The position numbers were made by a program, and so were the translations under genes. This document shows positions 1 through 5,059 of a stretch of 5,059 bases of DNA, piece after piece. Each line of letters begins with the position of its first letter. Position 1 is the first letter of the stretch. Source of the DNA: an uncultured Lachnospiraceae bacterium (GTDB lineage Bacteria > Bacillota_A > Clostridia > Lachnospirales > Lachnospiraceae); NCBI GenBank assembly GCA_905200565.1, contig CAJKKX010000205.1, positions 1-5,059 on the forward strand, written 5' to 3'. The notes under the pieces are model-generated. The model ran no database searches. It worked only from the letters and a program-made list of their open reading frames with translations, and had not been told where the DNA came from.

Positions 1-731
1 GGTCCCCTGACAGAATCCACCGCAAGAAACGGCGAGCTGTTCGCTTTTAAAGGAGACCCCGAATTTGTAAATATCCTCTCCGGCTCTTCCGTCGAGGCTG
101 CAAACCTCGCAAACAATCACAGTCATGATTATGGGGAGCAGAGCTTTACCGACACGAAAAAAATTCTGGAGGACGCCGGCATCTCCACCTTCGGTTATGA
201 TGATACCGCCATTGTGACTGTAAAAGGCATAAACGTGGGGCTGGTAGGCATTTATGAGCTGCACGACCATCTGGAACGGATGCAGCAGTTAAAGGACAAC
301 ATTGCAAAAGTGAAGGCGGATGGCGCCGATCTGATCATCGCCATCTTTCATTGGGGAAACGAAAGAGAAACCGTTCCCGATTATAACCAGATGACCCTGG
401 CCCACGCCGCCATTGACAATGGCGCCATCCCCATGTGTTGCAGGGCATCGAGGAATACCGTGGGAAATATATCGCTTACAGTCTGGGGAATTTCTGCTTC
501 GGCGGAAACTCCGCCCCCTCCGACATGGACACCATGATCTTTCAGCAGACCTTCACCATCCGAAACGGCGAGGTACTGGCAGATCAGAACATCAACCTCA
601 TTCCGTGCAGTATCTCTTCCGAAGCCGGATTTAACAACTATCAGCCTACTCCTTCCGAGGGCAGCGAAGCCGAACGCATCCGGCAGAAAATAGAAGAACG
701 CAGCGAACAGATCAGCGCCAGCCGTTTATAG
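1..731 (+). pseudogene. CapA-family (PGA_cap) metallophosphatase-like protein, 5'-truncated by the window and frameshifted
   Basis: Reading from base 1 in frame 1 gives a CapA-type sequence with GPLTES, then the family motif NLANNHSHDYG, then a strand ending in FHWGNE and a helix with AHAAIDNGA. Frame 1 then turns into unrelated residues and stops at 535-537. The rest of the family pattern resumes in frame 3 from base 426: HPHVLQGIEEY, then YSLGNFCFGGN, to a TAG at 729-731. Family members usually read IDxGADLVxGxHPHV at this point, so about 19 bases seem to be lost, removing roughly six residues just before the HPH site and shifting frame. About 242 residues are visible; the N-terminal part, including any signal or membrane anchor, lies off the window. 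CapA proteins are linked to poly-gamma-glutamate capsule work in bacilli; in gut clostridia the role is less clear. The call as a broken gene is an inference; an assembly error remains possible. Confidence 0.85.
408..424. repeat. 8-bp inverted repeat at the CapA deletion point
   Basis: CGCCATTG at 408-415 and CAATGGCG at 417-424 are perfect reverse complements around a single base at 416. The palindrome ends one or two bases before the point where the CapA reading frame breaks. Such a structure can stimulate deletion during replication, so it may relate to the missing bases. It lies in coding sequence and could also be chance. Confidence 0.45.
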
Positions 732-742
732 GCGGCGCTGAT
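711..742. terminator. Hairpin between convergent genes, possible bidirectional terminator
   Basis: ATCAGCGCC at 711-719 pairs perfectly with GGCGCTGAT at 734-742, and an inner GCC/GGC (721-723 with 731-733) extends it after one bulged A, leaving a 7-base loop. The stem contains the CapA stop codon and ends at the last base before the stop codon of the minus-strand acetyltransferase. The T-run is weak on the plus side (742-744) and absent on the minus side, so termination efficiency is uncertain; the position between two convergent 3' ends is what supports the call. Confidence 0.5.
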
Positions 743-1231
743 TTACTTTGCCTGCTTCTGATACGCCATCCTCCTGCTGCCATCCTCCGCATAAATAATT
801 CCGCAATAGGTGAACCCGTTTTTCTCCAGAAGCTTCTGCATCACCCGGTTTTCCCGGTGTGTGTCGATTTTCAAATTCTTACACTGTTCCAATGCCCATG
901 CAAGGCAGAAAGAGGCCGTTCCTTTTACCGTTCCATCCGAAATAATCCGATGCACCACCCCATAGGGGCGTTTCGAAAGCCACGTTCCGTCCTCGATCAC
1001 CTCATAAGTGGCATCCTTTCCTTCTTTATAATAAAAAGCGCCTGTCACACGTCCGTCTTCTTCACAGACATAGACATTCCCCTCTCTGATATCCCCCTCT
1101 ACCATTTCCCGCGGAGGATAGCTCGTCCCCCACTGATCAGGATTCCCGTGCTCCGCCATGAACCTTCTGGCGTCTGCATACATTTCCATCAAAAGATTCA
1201 GTTCTCCCATTACTGCGTTCCGTATTTTCAT
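743..1231 (-). CDS. GNAT-family N-acetyltransferase
   Basis: A 162-residue protein with the single-domain GNAT layout: an N-terminal MKIRNAVMGEL strand and helix, a central sheet with VYVCEEDGRVTGAFYY (about residues 53-68), the acetyl-CoA region from HRIISDGTVKGTASF (94-108), a helix with WALEQC, and the C-terminal KIDTHRENRVMQKLLEKNGFTYCG segment (121-144). It would move an acetyl group from acetyl-CoA to an amine; the substrate cannot be told. The usual R/QxxGxG/A pyrophosphate loop is degenerate (SDGTVKGTA), a variant I recall in related Firmicute proteins. A longer reading from a TTG at 1243 exists, but that TTG overlaps the Shine-Dalgarno GGAGGAG, so ATG at 1231 is the real start. It lies just downstream of a strong terminator with no room for its own promoter in the gap, so readthrough or a promoter inside the hydrolase gene is needed. 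Confidence 0.88.
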   Translation of the reverse strand: MKIRNAVMGELNLLMEMYADARRFMAEHGNPDQWGTSYPPREMVEGDIREGNVYVCEEDGRVTGAFYYKEGKDATYEVIEDGTWLSKRPYGVVHRIISDGTVKGTASFCLAWALEQCKNLKIDTHRENRVMQKLLEKNGFTYCGIIYAEDGSRRMAYQKQAK

Positions 1232-1234
1232 CTT

Positions 1235-1241
1235 CTCCTCC
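1235..1241 (-). promoter_or_regulatory. Ribosome binding site of the acetyltransferase, decides its start
   Basis: On the minus strand GGAGGAG lies three bases before ATG (GGAGG core five bases before it). It follows the T-run of the upstream terminator with no gap. Its strength and spacing favour ATG at 1231 over the TTG at 1243, which lies at the 5' edge of this site. Confidence 0.8.
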
Positions 1242-1271
1242 AAAAAAGGACCGACGCTTCTGCGTCAGCCC
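1242..1271 (-). terminator. Rho-independent terminator after the cell wall hydrolase gene
   Basis: On the minus strand GGGCTGACGC pairs over ten positions, including two G-U pairs, with GCGTCGGTCC, closing an AGAA tetraloop. Six Ts follow directly (1242-1247). It begins six bases after the hydrolase stop codon. An A-run on the other side of the stem gives a T-rich run (1274-1279) when read on the plus strand, so it may act both ways. Confidence 0.9.
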
Positions 1272-1277
1272 GTCTTT

Positions 1278-2432
1278 TTAATAAAACCAGTGTGCTCCGA
1301 TCTTCGTCCCTCTTCCTGCGCTTGTGTTAAAATACAGCGCTCCCGGAACCGGATTCTCACCGTTCAGAGCTGCCTGTGCCGCCTCATAGCAATCGCTTGG
1401 CGCACCGCTCGCTAAAACCTGATCCAGCCATCCGGTAATTGCCGGTGAAAACTGACCGCTCTGGTAAATGACCTCACGGATGCTTCCCGGATAGGAACTG
1501 CTGGCGATGCGGTTCATAACGACTGCCCCGACTGCTACCTTTCCTTCCCTTGACTGGTTTCCAGCCTCGCAGTAAATCAATGCGGCCAGCAGCGATACAT
1601 CGTCCGTACTTGCCGTGGTGACTGTCTCTTCCGAAGCAACAGAAGAACTGTCGGCCGGAGCCGTATTGGCCTCTCCTGTAGATTCCGGTGTTTCTGTCTG
1701 TGCGGCATCCGTACCGTCCGGCTCCTGATAGCTATCAGGCGTCTGCGCTTCCGTAGCTGCCGCCGTTTCATCCGAAGTACCTATGTAAGCCCCGGCATCC
1801 CCTGCTGTATTCTGGGTATATTCCTTCTGCCAGTTCGACGCCGTATAGGTTCCGTCGCTCTCTCCATAGGAATCTGCCAGAGGAATCGCCTTCTCCAGAA
1901 TCGTTGTTTTCTGCACATCCTCTGCCGGAACATACGCTACGGTCACATCATCCATCTGAACTGCGTACCATGCGCCTTCCTTCTCCAAAAGCGTATACTC
2001 GCTGCCGCCCTTCGCTTTCTTCAAAACAGACGAGCAGCAGTCCGGTCTGGAAAACATATTCACGTCATCCCACGAAATTTCGACGCCCTGTGTTCCATAC
2101 ACACCCGCAAGCTTCTTCGCCTCGTCTCCATATGCCAGAAATTCATCTTTTATGTATCCTTCGACACCGCCTGAAATCACGTGTGTCCATTCTTCTCCCC
2201 TCTCGATGACTTCTGCAACTCCAGCCTTCGGCAAATATCCCACAATTGCGCTCTCTGTCGATGCGTTTGCCCTGATATTTACCTGCGTGTTTACATTCGC
2301 CACCGCCGTGTAGCTCCATTTTGCATCATCTGTCTCTGTACCGGATGCTGCGAACACTGCCATAGAAGAAAGCATCGAGATTGTAGCCACGGATACTGTG
2401 CAACCGATTACAGATTTCATTTTACTCTTCAT
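1278..2432 (-). CDS. Secreted cell wall hydrolase with SH3-like domains and a SleB-type catalytic domain
   Basis: A 384-residue exported protein. Residues 1-28 form a signal peptide (Lys-rich start, hydrophobic core, VFA before the cleavage site). Residues about 45-102 are a bacterial SH3 domain (VNTQVNIRANAS, then GVEGYIKDEFL), and 115-173 a second, more divergent SH3-like domain. A low-complexity linker rich in Thr, Ala, Glu, Asp and Ser spans about 190-278. Residues 280-384 match the SleB/CwlJ-type Hydrolase_2 domain: LLAALIYCEAGNQ with the likely catalytic Glu at 289, VGAVVMNRI, and the closing ALYFN and GAHWFY. The family cleaves peptidoglycan glycan strands, best known in spore germination, but SH3-bearing forms also serve vegetative wall turnover, so a spore role is not shown. 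The start is supported by AGGAGG at 2438-2443, five bases upstream. The gene has its own promoter and a leader with WalR-like boxes, and ends in a strong terminator. Confidence 0.92.
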   Translation of the reverse strand: MKSKMKSVIGCTVSVATISMLSSMAVFAASGTETDDAKWSYTAVANVNTQVNIRANASTESAIVGYLPKAGVAEVIERGEEWTHVISGGVEGYIKDEFLAYGDEAKKLAGVYGTQGVEISWDDVNMFSRPDCCSSVLKKAKGGSEYTLLEKEGAWYAVQMDDVTVAYVPAEDVQKTTILEKAIPLADSYGESDGTYTASNWQKEYTQNTAGDAGAYIGTSDETAAATEAQTPDSYQEPDGTDAAQTETPESTGEANTAPADSSSVASEETVTTASTDDVSLLAALIYCEAGNQSREGKVAVGAVVMNRIASSSYPGSIREVIYQSGQFSPAITGWLDQVLASGAPSDCYEAAQAALNGENPVPGALYFNTSAGRGTKIGAHWFY

Positions 2433-2467
2433 ACAAACCTCCTGTGCAACTGTTTTTTCGGCAAAAT

Positions 2468-2545
2468 ATTACATTTTATTACGTTTTTCCCGAAATTGTT
2501 ACATTTATATTACGTTTGTTACAATCGCATTATATATCGGTTACA
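2468..2545 (-). promoter_or_regulatory. Array of six WalR(YycF)-like hexamers over the hydrolase promoter and leader
   Basis: Read on the minus strand the hexamers are TGTAAC (2540-2545), TGTAAC (2518-2523), CGTAAT (2509-2514), TGTAAC (2498-2503), CGTAAT (2478-2483) and TGTAAT (2468-2473). Four match the WalR half-site TGTWAH exactly, and two differ only in the first base. The steps between them are 22, 9, 11, 20 and 10 bases, close to whole helical turns, and one pair has the exact N5 spacing. The first lies inside the -35/-10 spacer and the rest lie at or after the predicted transcript start, which suggests repression. WalR is known to control cell wall hydrolase genes in bacilli; binding here is inferred. 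Confidence 0.55.
2469..2516. repeat. Tandem near-identical direct repeat in the hydrolase leader
   Basis: The 17 bases at 2469-2485 (TTACATTTTATTACGTT) recur at 2499-2516 with only one extra A. Starts are 30 bases apart, about three helical turns. Each copy holds two of the hexamers of the WalR-like array, so the region looks like a duplicated operator. Confidence 0.75.
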
Positions 2546-2557
2546 ATAGCTTGTCAA
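2529..2557 (-). promoter_or_regulatory. Perfect-consensus sigma-A promoter of the cell wall hydrolase
   Basis: On the minus strand TTGACA (2552-2557) and TATAAT (2529-2534) are both exact consensus hexamers with the optimal 17-base spacer. The start of transcription is expected near 2522, giving a leader of about 90 bases. The -35 box sits inside the inverted repeat AGCTTG-N-CAAGCT (2548-2560). A promoter this strong in front of a wall hydrolase suggests control by repression. Confidence 0.88.
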
Positions 2558-2565
2558 GCTTTTTG

Positions 2566-3336
2566 TTATTTCTGCCTTCTCTGACGAAAAGCTTCATACA
2601 TCAACACCACCGCCGCATTCAGCGACTCTACCCTCCCGCACATGGGAATCCGGATATATTCCTCTGCACATGCCGCCAGCCCGTCGGTCAGCCCGTTTCC
2701 CTCATTTCCGATCAAAAATCCACAGCTTTCCCGGTAGTCCGGCATATCATAAGCACGTTCGCCTTTCAGGTGCGCCGCATAAGAAACGATCCCTCTTTTC
2801 TTCAGCTCCTTCATCACATCCTTCAGATCCTCCACGTAGCAAAACGGCATCCGGTATATGGAACCCATCGTTGACCGTATGGCTTTCGGATTATAAAGAT
2901 CCACCGTATCCTCACTCATGACGACGCCTGTCACTCCCGCTCCCTCTCCCGTCCGCAGGATCGTCCCCAGGTTTCCGGGATCCTGAAGATTCTCCAAAAG
3001 CAAAAGCAAAGGGTTCTCCCCTGCAAGCACCTGTTCCAGCGCATAATGCTGCCTGCGGACAACAGCCAGAATCCCCTGCGGCGTCTTTGTATCCGACACG
3101 CTCCGGAACACGCGCTCCTCCACGATCTCCACATTCCGGCGTCTTAAGATTTCCCGTGCTTCCTCTTTTTTCGAAAAAGTCTCTGACAGATAGATCTTTT
3201 CTACCAGCTCCCGCGGCGCCTCCCGGTACATCTTGAGTCCTTCTGCCACAAAAACATCCTGTTCCCTGCGTGCCTTTCCTTTTTTCTGTAACTGCACCAG
3301 GTTTTTCATCTGTGCATTTGATGTGCTCGTAATCAT
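2566..3336 (-). CDS. SpoU/TrmH-family RNA 2'-O-methyltransferase
   Basis: A 256-residue SPOUT methyltransferase that would transfer methyl from S-adenosylmethionine to a ribose 2'-OH in rRNA or tRNA. Residues about 20-95 form the substrate-binding domain typical of RlmB-like members (VFVAEGLKMYREA; TKTPQGILAVV). The catalytic domain follows with all three motifs: LENLQDPGNLGTILRTG (114-130, with the conserved Asn 122 and Arg 128), FLIGNEGNGLTD (207-218, Glu 212) and IRIPMCGRVESLNAAV (228-243, Ser 238 and Asn 240), which build the trefoil-knot cofactor site. The length is normal for the family and nothing is missing. GGAGG lies five bases before the ATG. The exact nucleotide modified cannot be read from the sequence, so no symbol is given. 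No clear promoter lies directly upstream; it probably shares the pfkA-ktrA transcript through the structured gap. Confidence 0.92.
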   Translation of the reverse strand: MITSTSNAQMKNLVQLQKKGKARREQDVFVAEGLKMYREAPRELVEKIYLSETFSKKEEAREILRRRNVEIVEERVFRSVSDTKTPQGILAVVRRQHYALEQVLAGENPLLLLLENLQDPGNLGTILRTGEGAGVTGVVMSEDTVDLYNPKAIRSTMGSIYRMPFCYVEDLKDVMKELKKRGIVSYAAHLKGERAYDMPDYRESCGFLIGNEGNGLTDGLAACAEEYIRIPMCGRVESLNAAVVLMYEAFRQRRQK

Positions 3337-3359
3337 ATTTCCCTCCGCTTAAAGTCCGA

Positions 3360-3432
3360 GGGGCCGCCGCAAATCCATGTTCCGCCTGATATGAAATCCA
3401 TATAAGCCGGAAACAGGCTCTGCGGCAGCCCC
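3360..3432. repeat. Long imperfect hairpin in the gap between the KtrA-like and methyltransferase genes
   Basis: GGGGCCGCCGCA (3360-3371) and TGCGGCAGCCCC (3421-3432) form a 12-bp stem with one G-U or A-C position depending on the strand. Inside it the sequence keeps pairing imperfectly: CCGCCTGATATG (3382-3393) against CATATAAGCCGG (3399-3410) matches at 10 of 12 positions around a small loop. The whole 73 bases can thus fold into one rod. No good T-run follows on the minus strand, so it is not a standard terminator for the upstream gene. It may be a dispersed palindromic repeat, an RNA processing site or a weak attenuator before the methyltransferase. The rest of this 122-base gap shows only the downstream ribosome binding site. 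Confidence 0.6.
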
Positions 3433-3459
3433 TGAAACCTTCAAAGTTTTTCTATTCTC

Positions 3460-4107
3460 TCACTTTATCTTCTTTAAATCTTCATTATTCCCTACAGTCA
3501 GAATAATCTGATGCTGTGCCAGCGGCTCATCCGGGTCCAGATTCGTATTGATCTGCTCGCCCTCACGCGCGGCAATGACATTAATTCCATAGCGGCATCT
3601 GACGTCCAACTGGCGCAGGCTCTTTCCTACCCAGGAATCGGGCACCTCAAGCTCTGCCATGCTGTATGTGGAAGAAAGCTCGAACGTATCCATAAATTTT
3701 CCAAAAACCATGTTCCTCGCCACACGGGAACCCATCTCCCGTTCCGGAAGAATGACCTGATCTGCCCCTATCTTTTTGAGTACCTCCGCATGGGTCTGAG
3801 ACTCCGCTTTCGCCAGGACATAGGGAATCCCCGCTTCTTTTGAAAGAATTGTCGCCAGGATGCTCGCTTCCATATCGCCGGAAACCGCTACCACCGCGCC
3901 ATCCATATTGCCGATGCCCAGACTGTGGTAAATATCCTGATCCTTTACATTTCCCCTGACTGCCAGGGTCACATCATTTGCAATATCCTCTACAATATCT
4001 CCGTTATTGTCGATCGCCAGTACTTCACAGCCATTCTTCGCCAGAGATACCGCCACGCTGTATCCAAACTTTCCCAGTCCGTATACGACAAATGATTTTG
4101 CTGCCAT
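3460..4107 (-). CDS. ktrA: KtrA/TrkA-type RCK protein, regulatory subunit of a potassium uptake channel
   Basis: A 215-residue cytosolic RCK protein, the length of KtrA/KtrC (about 220). Residues 1-120 are the nucleotide-binding Rossmann domain: the glycine motif YGLGKFG (Gly 10, 12, 15) and Asp 33 at the end of the second strand, which holds the ribose of ATP/ADP or NAD. Residues about 138-215 are the RCK_C (TrkA_C) domain, which binds cyclic di-AMP in studied KtrA proteins. It forms an octameric ring that gates a KtrB/TrkH membrane subunit. No such membrane gene is seen on either side here, so the partner is encoded elsewhere or beyond the window. The ATG has AAGGAG six bases upstream, and the gap to the pfkA stop codon is 23 bases, indicating co-transcription. 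No cyclic di-AMP riboswitch is visible. The symbol rests on length and domains; a TrkA or CglK/KtrC name would be equally defensible. Confidence 0.88.
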   Translation of the reverse strand: MAAKSFVVYGLGKFGYSVAVSLAKNGCEVLAIDNNGDIVEDIANDVTLAVRGNVKDQDIYHSLGIGNMDGAVVAVSGDMEASILATILSKEAGIPYVLAKAESQTHAEVLKKIGADQVILPEREMGSRVARNMVFGKFMDTFELSSTYSMAELEVPDSWVGKSLRQLDVRCRYGINVIAAREGEQINTNLDPDEPLAQHQIILTVGNNEDLKKIK

Positions 4108-4130
4108 GTGCCTCTCCTTCTAAACGCTCT

Positions 4131-5059
4131 TTATACCGAAAGCGCTTTACTGATTTTCACCTCATAATCATCAATATTCTTCTGCATCGCCAAAGCCTCA
4201 TCAATGTCAAAATCGGTATACTGGCCGTTCTTATAGCCTACCACGCGGTTTGTCTTTCCCTCCGCCAGCAGATCCACCGCATAACCGCCCATCATGGAAG
4301 CAAATACGCGGTCACGGCAGGTCGGGCTTCCGCCACGCTGCATATGCCCCAGAATCGTCGCTCTCGTTTCCACACCGGTGGCGGCCTCGATACGGCGCGC
4401 CATACTTACGGAATGCCCGATTCCCTCCGCATTGATAATAATATGGTGCTTTTTCCCCCGTTTCCGGTTGTGAATGATATTATTAATCAGCTTCTGCTCG
4501 TCGTAATCGTAGGTCTCAGGCAGCAGAATATCCTCGGCTCCGTTCGCGATTCCACACCAAAGAGCGATATAGCCTGCATTTCGTCCCATAACCTCAATGA
4601 TGCTGCACCGTTCATGAGAAGAAGCGGTATCCCGCACCTTATCAATCGCTTCCATCGCCGTATTTACAGCAGTATCAAATCCGATCGTGTAATCTGTGCA
4701 GGCAATATCAAGATCGATCGTTCCCGGAATGCCGATCGTATTTACGCCGAGGTTCGCAAGTTTCTGAGCTCCGGCAAAAGAACCGTCTCCTCCGATAACT
4801 ACAAGTCCGTCGATACCGTATTTTTTACAGATTGCAGCCGCTTTCTGCTGTCCTTCTTCCGTACGCATAGATTTACAACGCGCTGTCTGAAGGAACGTAC
4901 CTCCGCGCTGGATCTTCTCAGACACATCGCGCGCTGAAAGATCAATGATCTCCTCCTTCAAAAGTCCGTGAAATCCTCTTCTGATACCACGCACTTTCAG
5001 TCCTCTTGAAAGCGCCGTTCTTACGACTGCACGAATAGCCGCGTTCATACCCGGCGCGT
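4131..5059 (-). CDS. pfkA: ATP-dependent 6-phosphofructokinase (N-terminus outside the window)
   Basis: Phosphorylates fructose 6-phosphate to fructose 1,6-bisphosphate, the committed step of glycolysis, as a cytosolic tetramer. The ATG at 5048 is internal: upstream codons continue in frame as APG, giving the family motif GGDAPGMNAAIR, so about 13 residues lie beyond the edge. Counting from that Met, GGDGS is at 86-90 and PGTIDLD at 108-114, with the catalytic Asp at 112; glycine at both selectivity sites (GGDGS and PGTID) marks ATP rather than pyrophosphate use. MGRNAGYIAL (154-163) and RATILGHMQRGGSP (229-242) hold the substrate-binding Arg and His residues. The usual TIDND reads TIDLD, a variant I recall in other clostridial enzymes. 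The protein ends in KISKALSV, and the total length would be near 321, as usual. The promoter is off the window; ktrA follows by 23 bases. Confidence 0.96.
   Translation of the reverse strand, partial: APGMNAAIRAVVRTALSRGLKVRGIRRGFHGLLKEEIIDLSARDVSEKIQRGGTFLQTARCKSMRTEEGQQKAAAICKKYGIDGLVVIGGDGSFAGAQKLANLGVNTIGIPGTIDLDIACTDYTIGFDTAVNTAMEAIDKVRDTASSHERCSIIEVMGRNAGYIALWCGIANGAEDILLPETYDYDEQKLINNIIHNRKRGKKHHIIINAEGIGHSVSMARRIEAATGVETRATILGHMQRGGSPTCRDRVFASMMGGYAVDLLAEGKTNRVVGYKNGQYTDFDIDEALAMQKNIDDYEVKISKALSV

Noticed and set aside
413..634. Open frame of 73 codons in frame 2 inside the CapA region
   Set aside because: Overlaps the better-supported CapA frames; no ribosome site or family features.
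857..1330. Plus-strand open frame of 157 codons opposite the acetyltransferase
   Set aside because: It lies antisense to a well-recognised GNAT gene, shows no family features, and its composition is that of the reverse strand of a coding gene.
1577..1771. Minus-strand open frame of 64 codons, Arg-rich, inside the hydrolase linker
   Set aside because: An out-of-frame reading of the Thr/Ala/Glu-rich linker; low-complexity codons create such Arg-rich shadows.
2444..2522. Hydrolase leader as a riboswitch
   Set aside because: The leader is AT-rich, with direct rather than inverted repeats, and no known aptamer core or expression platform is visible.
2468..2523. The RTTACR array as PhoP (phosphate) boxes
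   Set aside because: PhoP half-sites read TTHACA; the first base does not fit in these hexamers, while the WalR pattern fits four of six exactly. PhoP cannot be fully excluded.
3360..3432. Hairpin as a simple terminator for ktrA
   Set aside because: No U-tract follows the stem on the minus strand, and the loop is long and structured.
4137..4150. cre-like sequence around the palindrome AAAGCGCTTT at the end of pfkA, as a CcpA site before ktrA
   Set aside because: The core fits, but three flanking positions of the cre consensus do not, and the bases encode the conserved-looking pfkA C-terminal residues KALS. Not enough to call.
3978..4937. Plus-strand open frame of 319 codons opposite pfkA and ktrA
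   Set aside because: Long, but fully antisense to two clear genes, rich in Arg, His and Ser as shadow frames are, with no recognisable domain.

Overview
The window reads as a chromosomal segment of a Clostridia-type Firmicute, most likely Lachnospiraceae. The support is strong GGAGG-type Shine-Dalgarno sites, a perfect sigma-A promoter, a TIDLD-type phosphofructokinase and a CapA-like protein of the kind common in gut clostridia. This placement comes from recognising protein families, not from a database search.

Layout. At the left edge a plus-strand CapA-family gene enters truncated at its 5' end. It is broken by a frameshift near base 425, where about 19 bases appear to be missing from its HPH metal-site region. 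It converges on a minus-strand block that fills the rest of the window. In transcription order (right to left) that block is: pfkA (N-terminus off the right edge); a KtrA/TrkA-type potassium-channel gating protein 23 bases downstream; a 122-base gap with a long imperfect hairpin; a SpoU/TrmH-family RNA methyltransferase; a 133-base regulatory gap; a secreted SH3 plus SleB-type cell wall hydrolase; a rho-independent terminator; and a GNAT acetyltransferase whose ribosome binding site abuts the terminator U-tract.

How it works together. pfkA, ktrA and the methyltransferase look like one transcript combining glycolysis, potassium homeostasis and RNA modification, since no clear promoter is visible between them. 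The hydrolase is separately controlled by a TTGACA-N17-TATAAT promoter. From that promoter's spacer to about 55 bases into the leader lie six RTTACR/TGTAAY-type hexamers spaced by roughly whole helical turns. They resemble the WalR (YycF) recognition sequence TGTWAH-N5-TGTWAH, which fits a cell wall hydrolase target. This is the most interesting signal here. The GNAT gene probably depends on terminator readthrough.

I see no CRISPR array, tRNA, rRNA, insertion sequence or phage gene, and nothing that amounts to a wholly new system. The noteworthy items are regulatory architecture, one gene disruption and one structured intergenic element.
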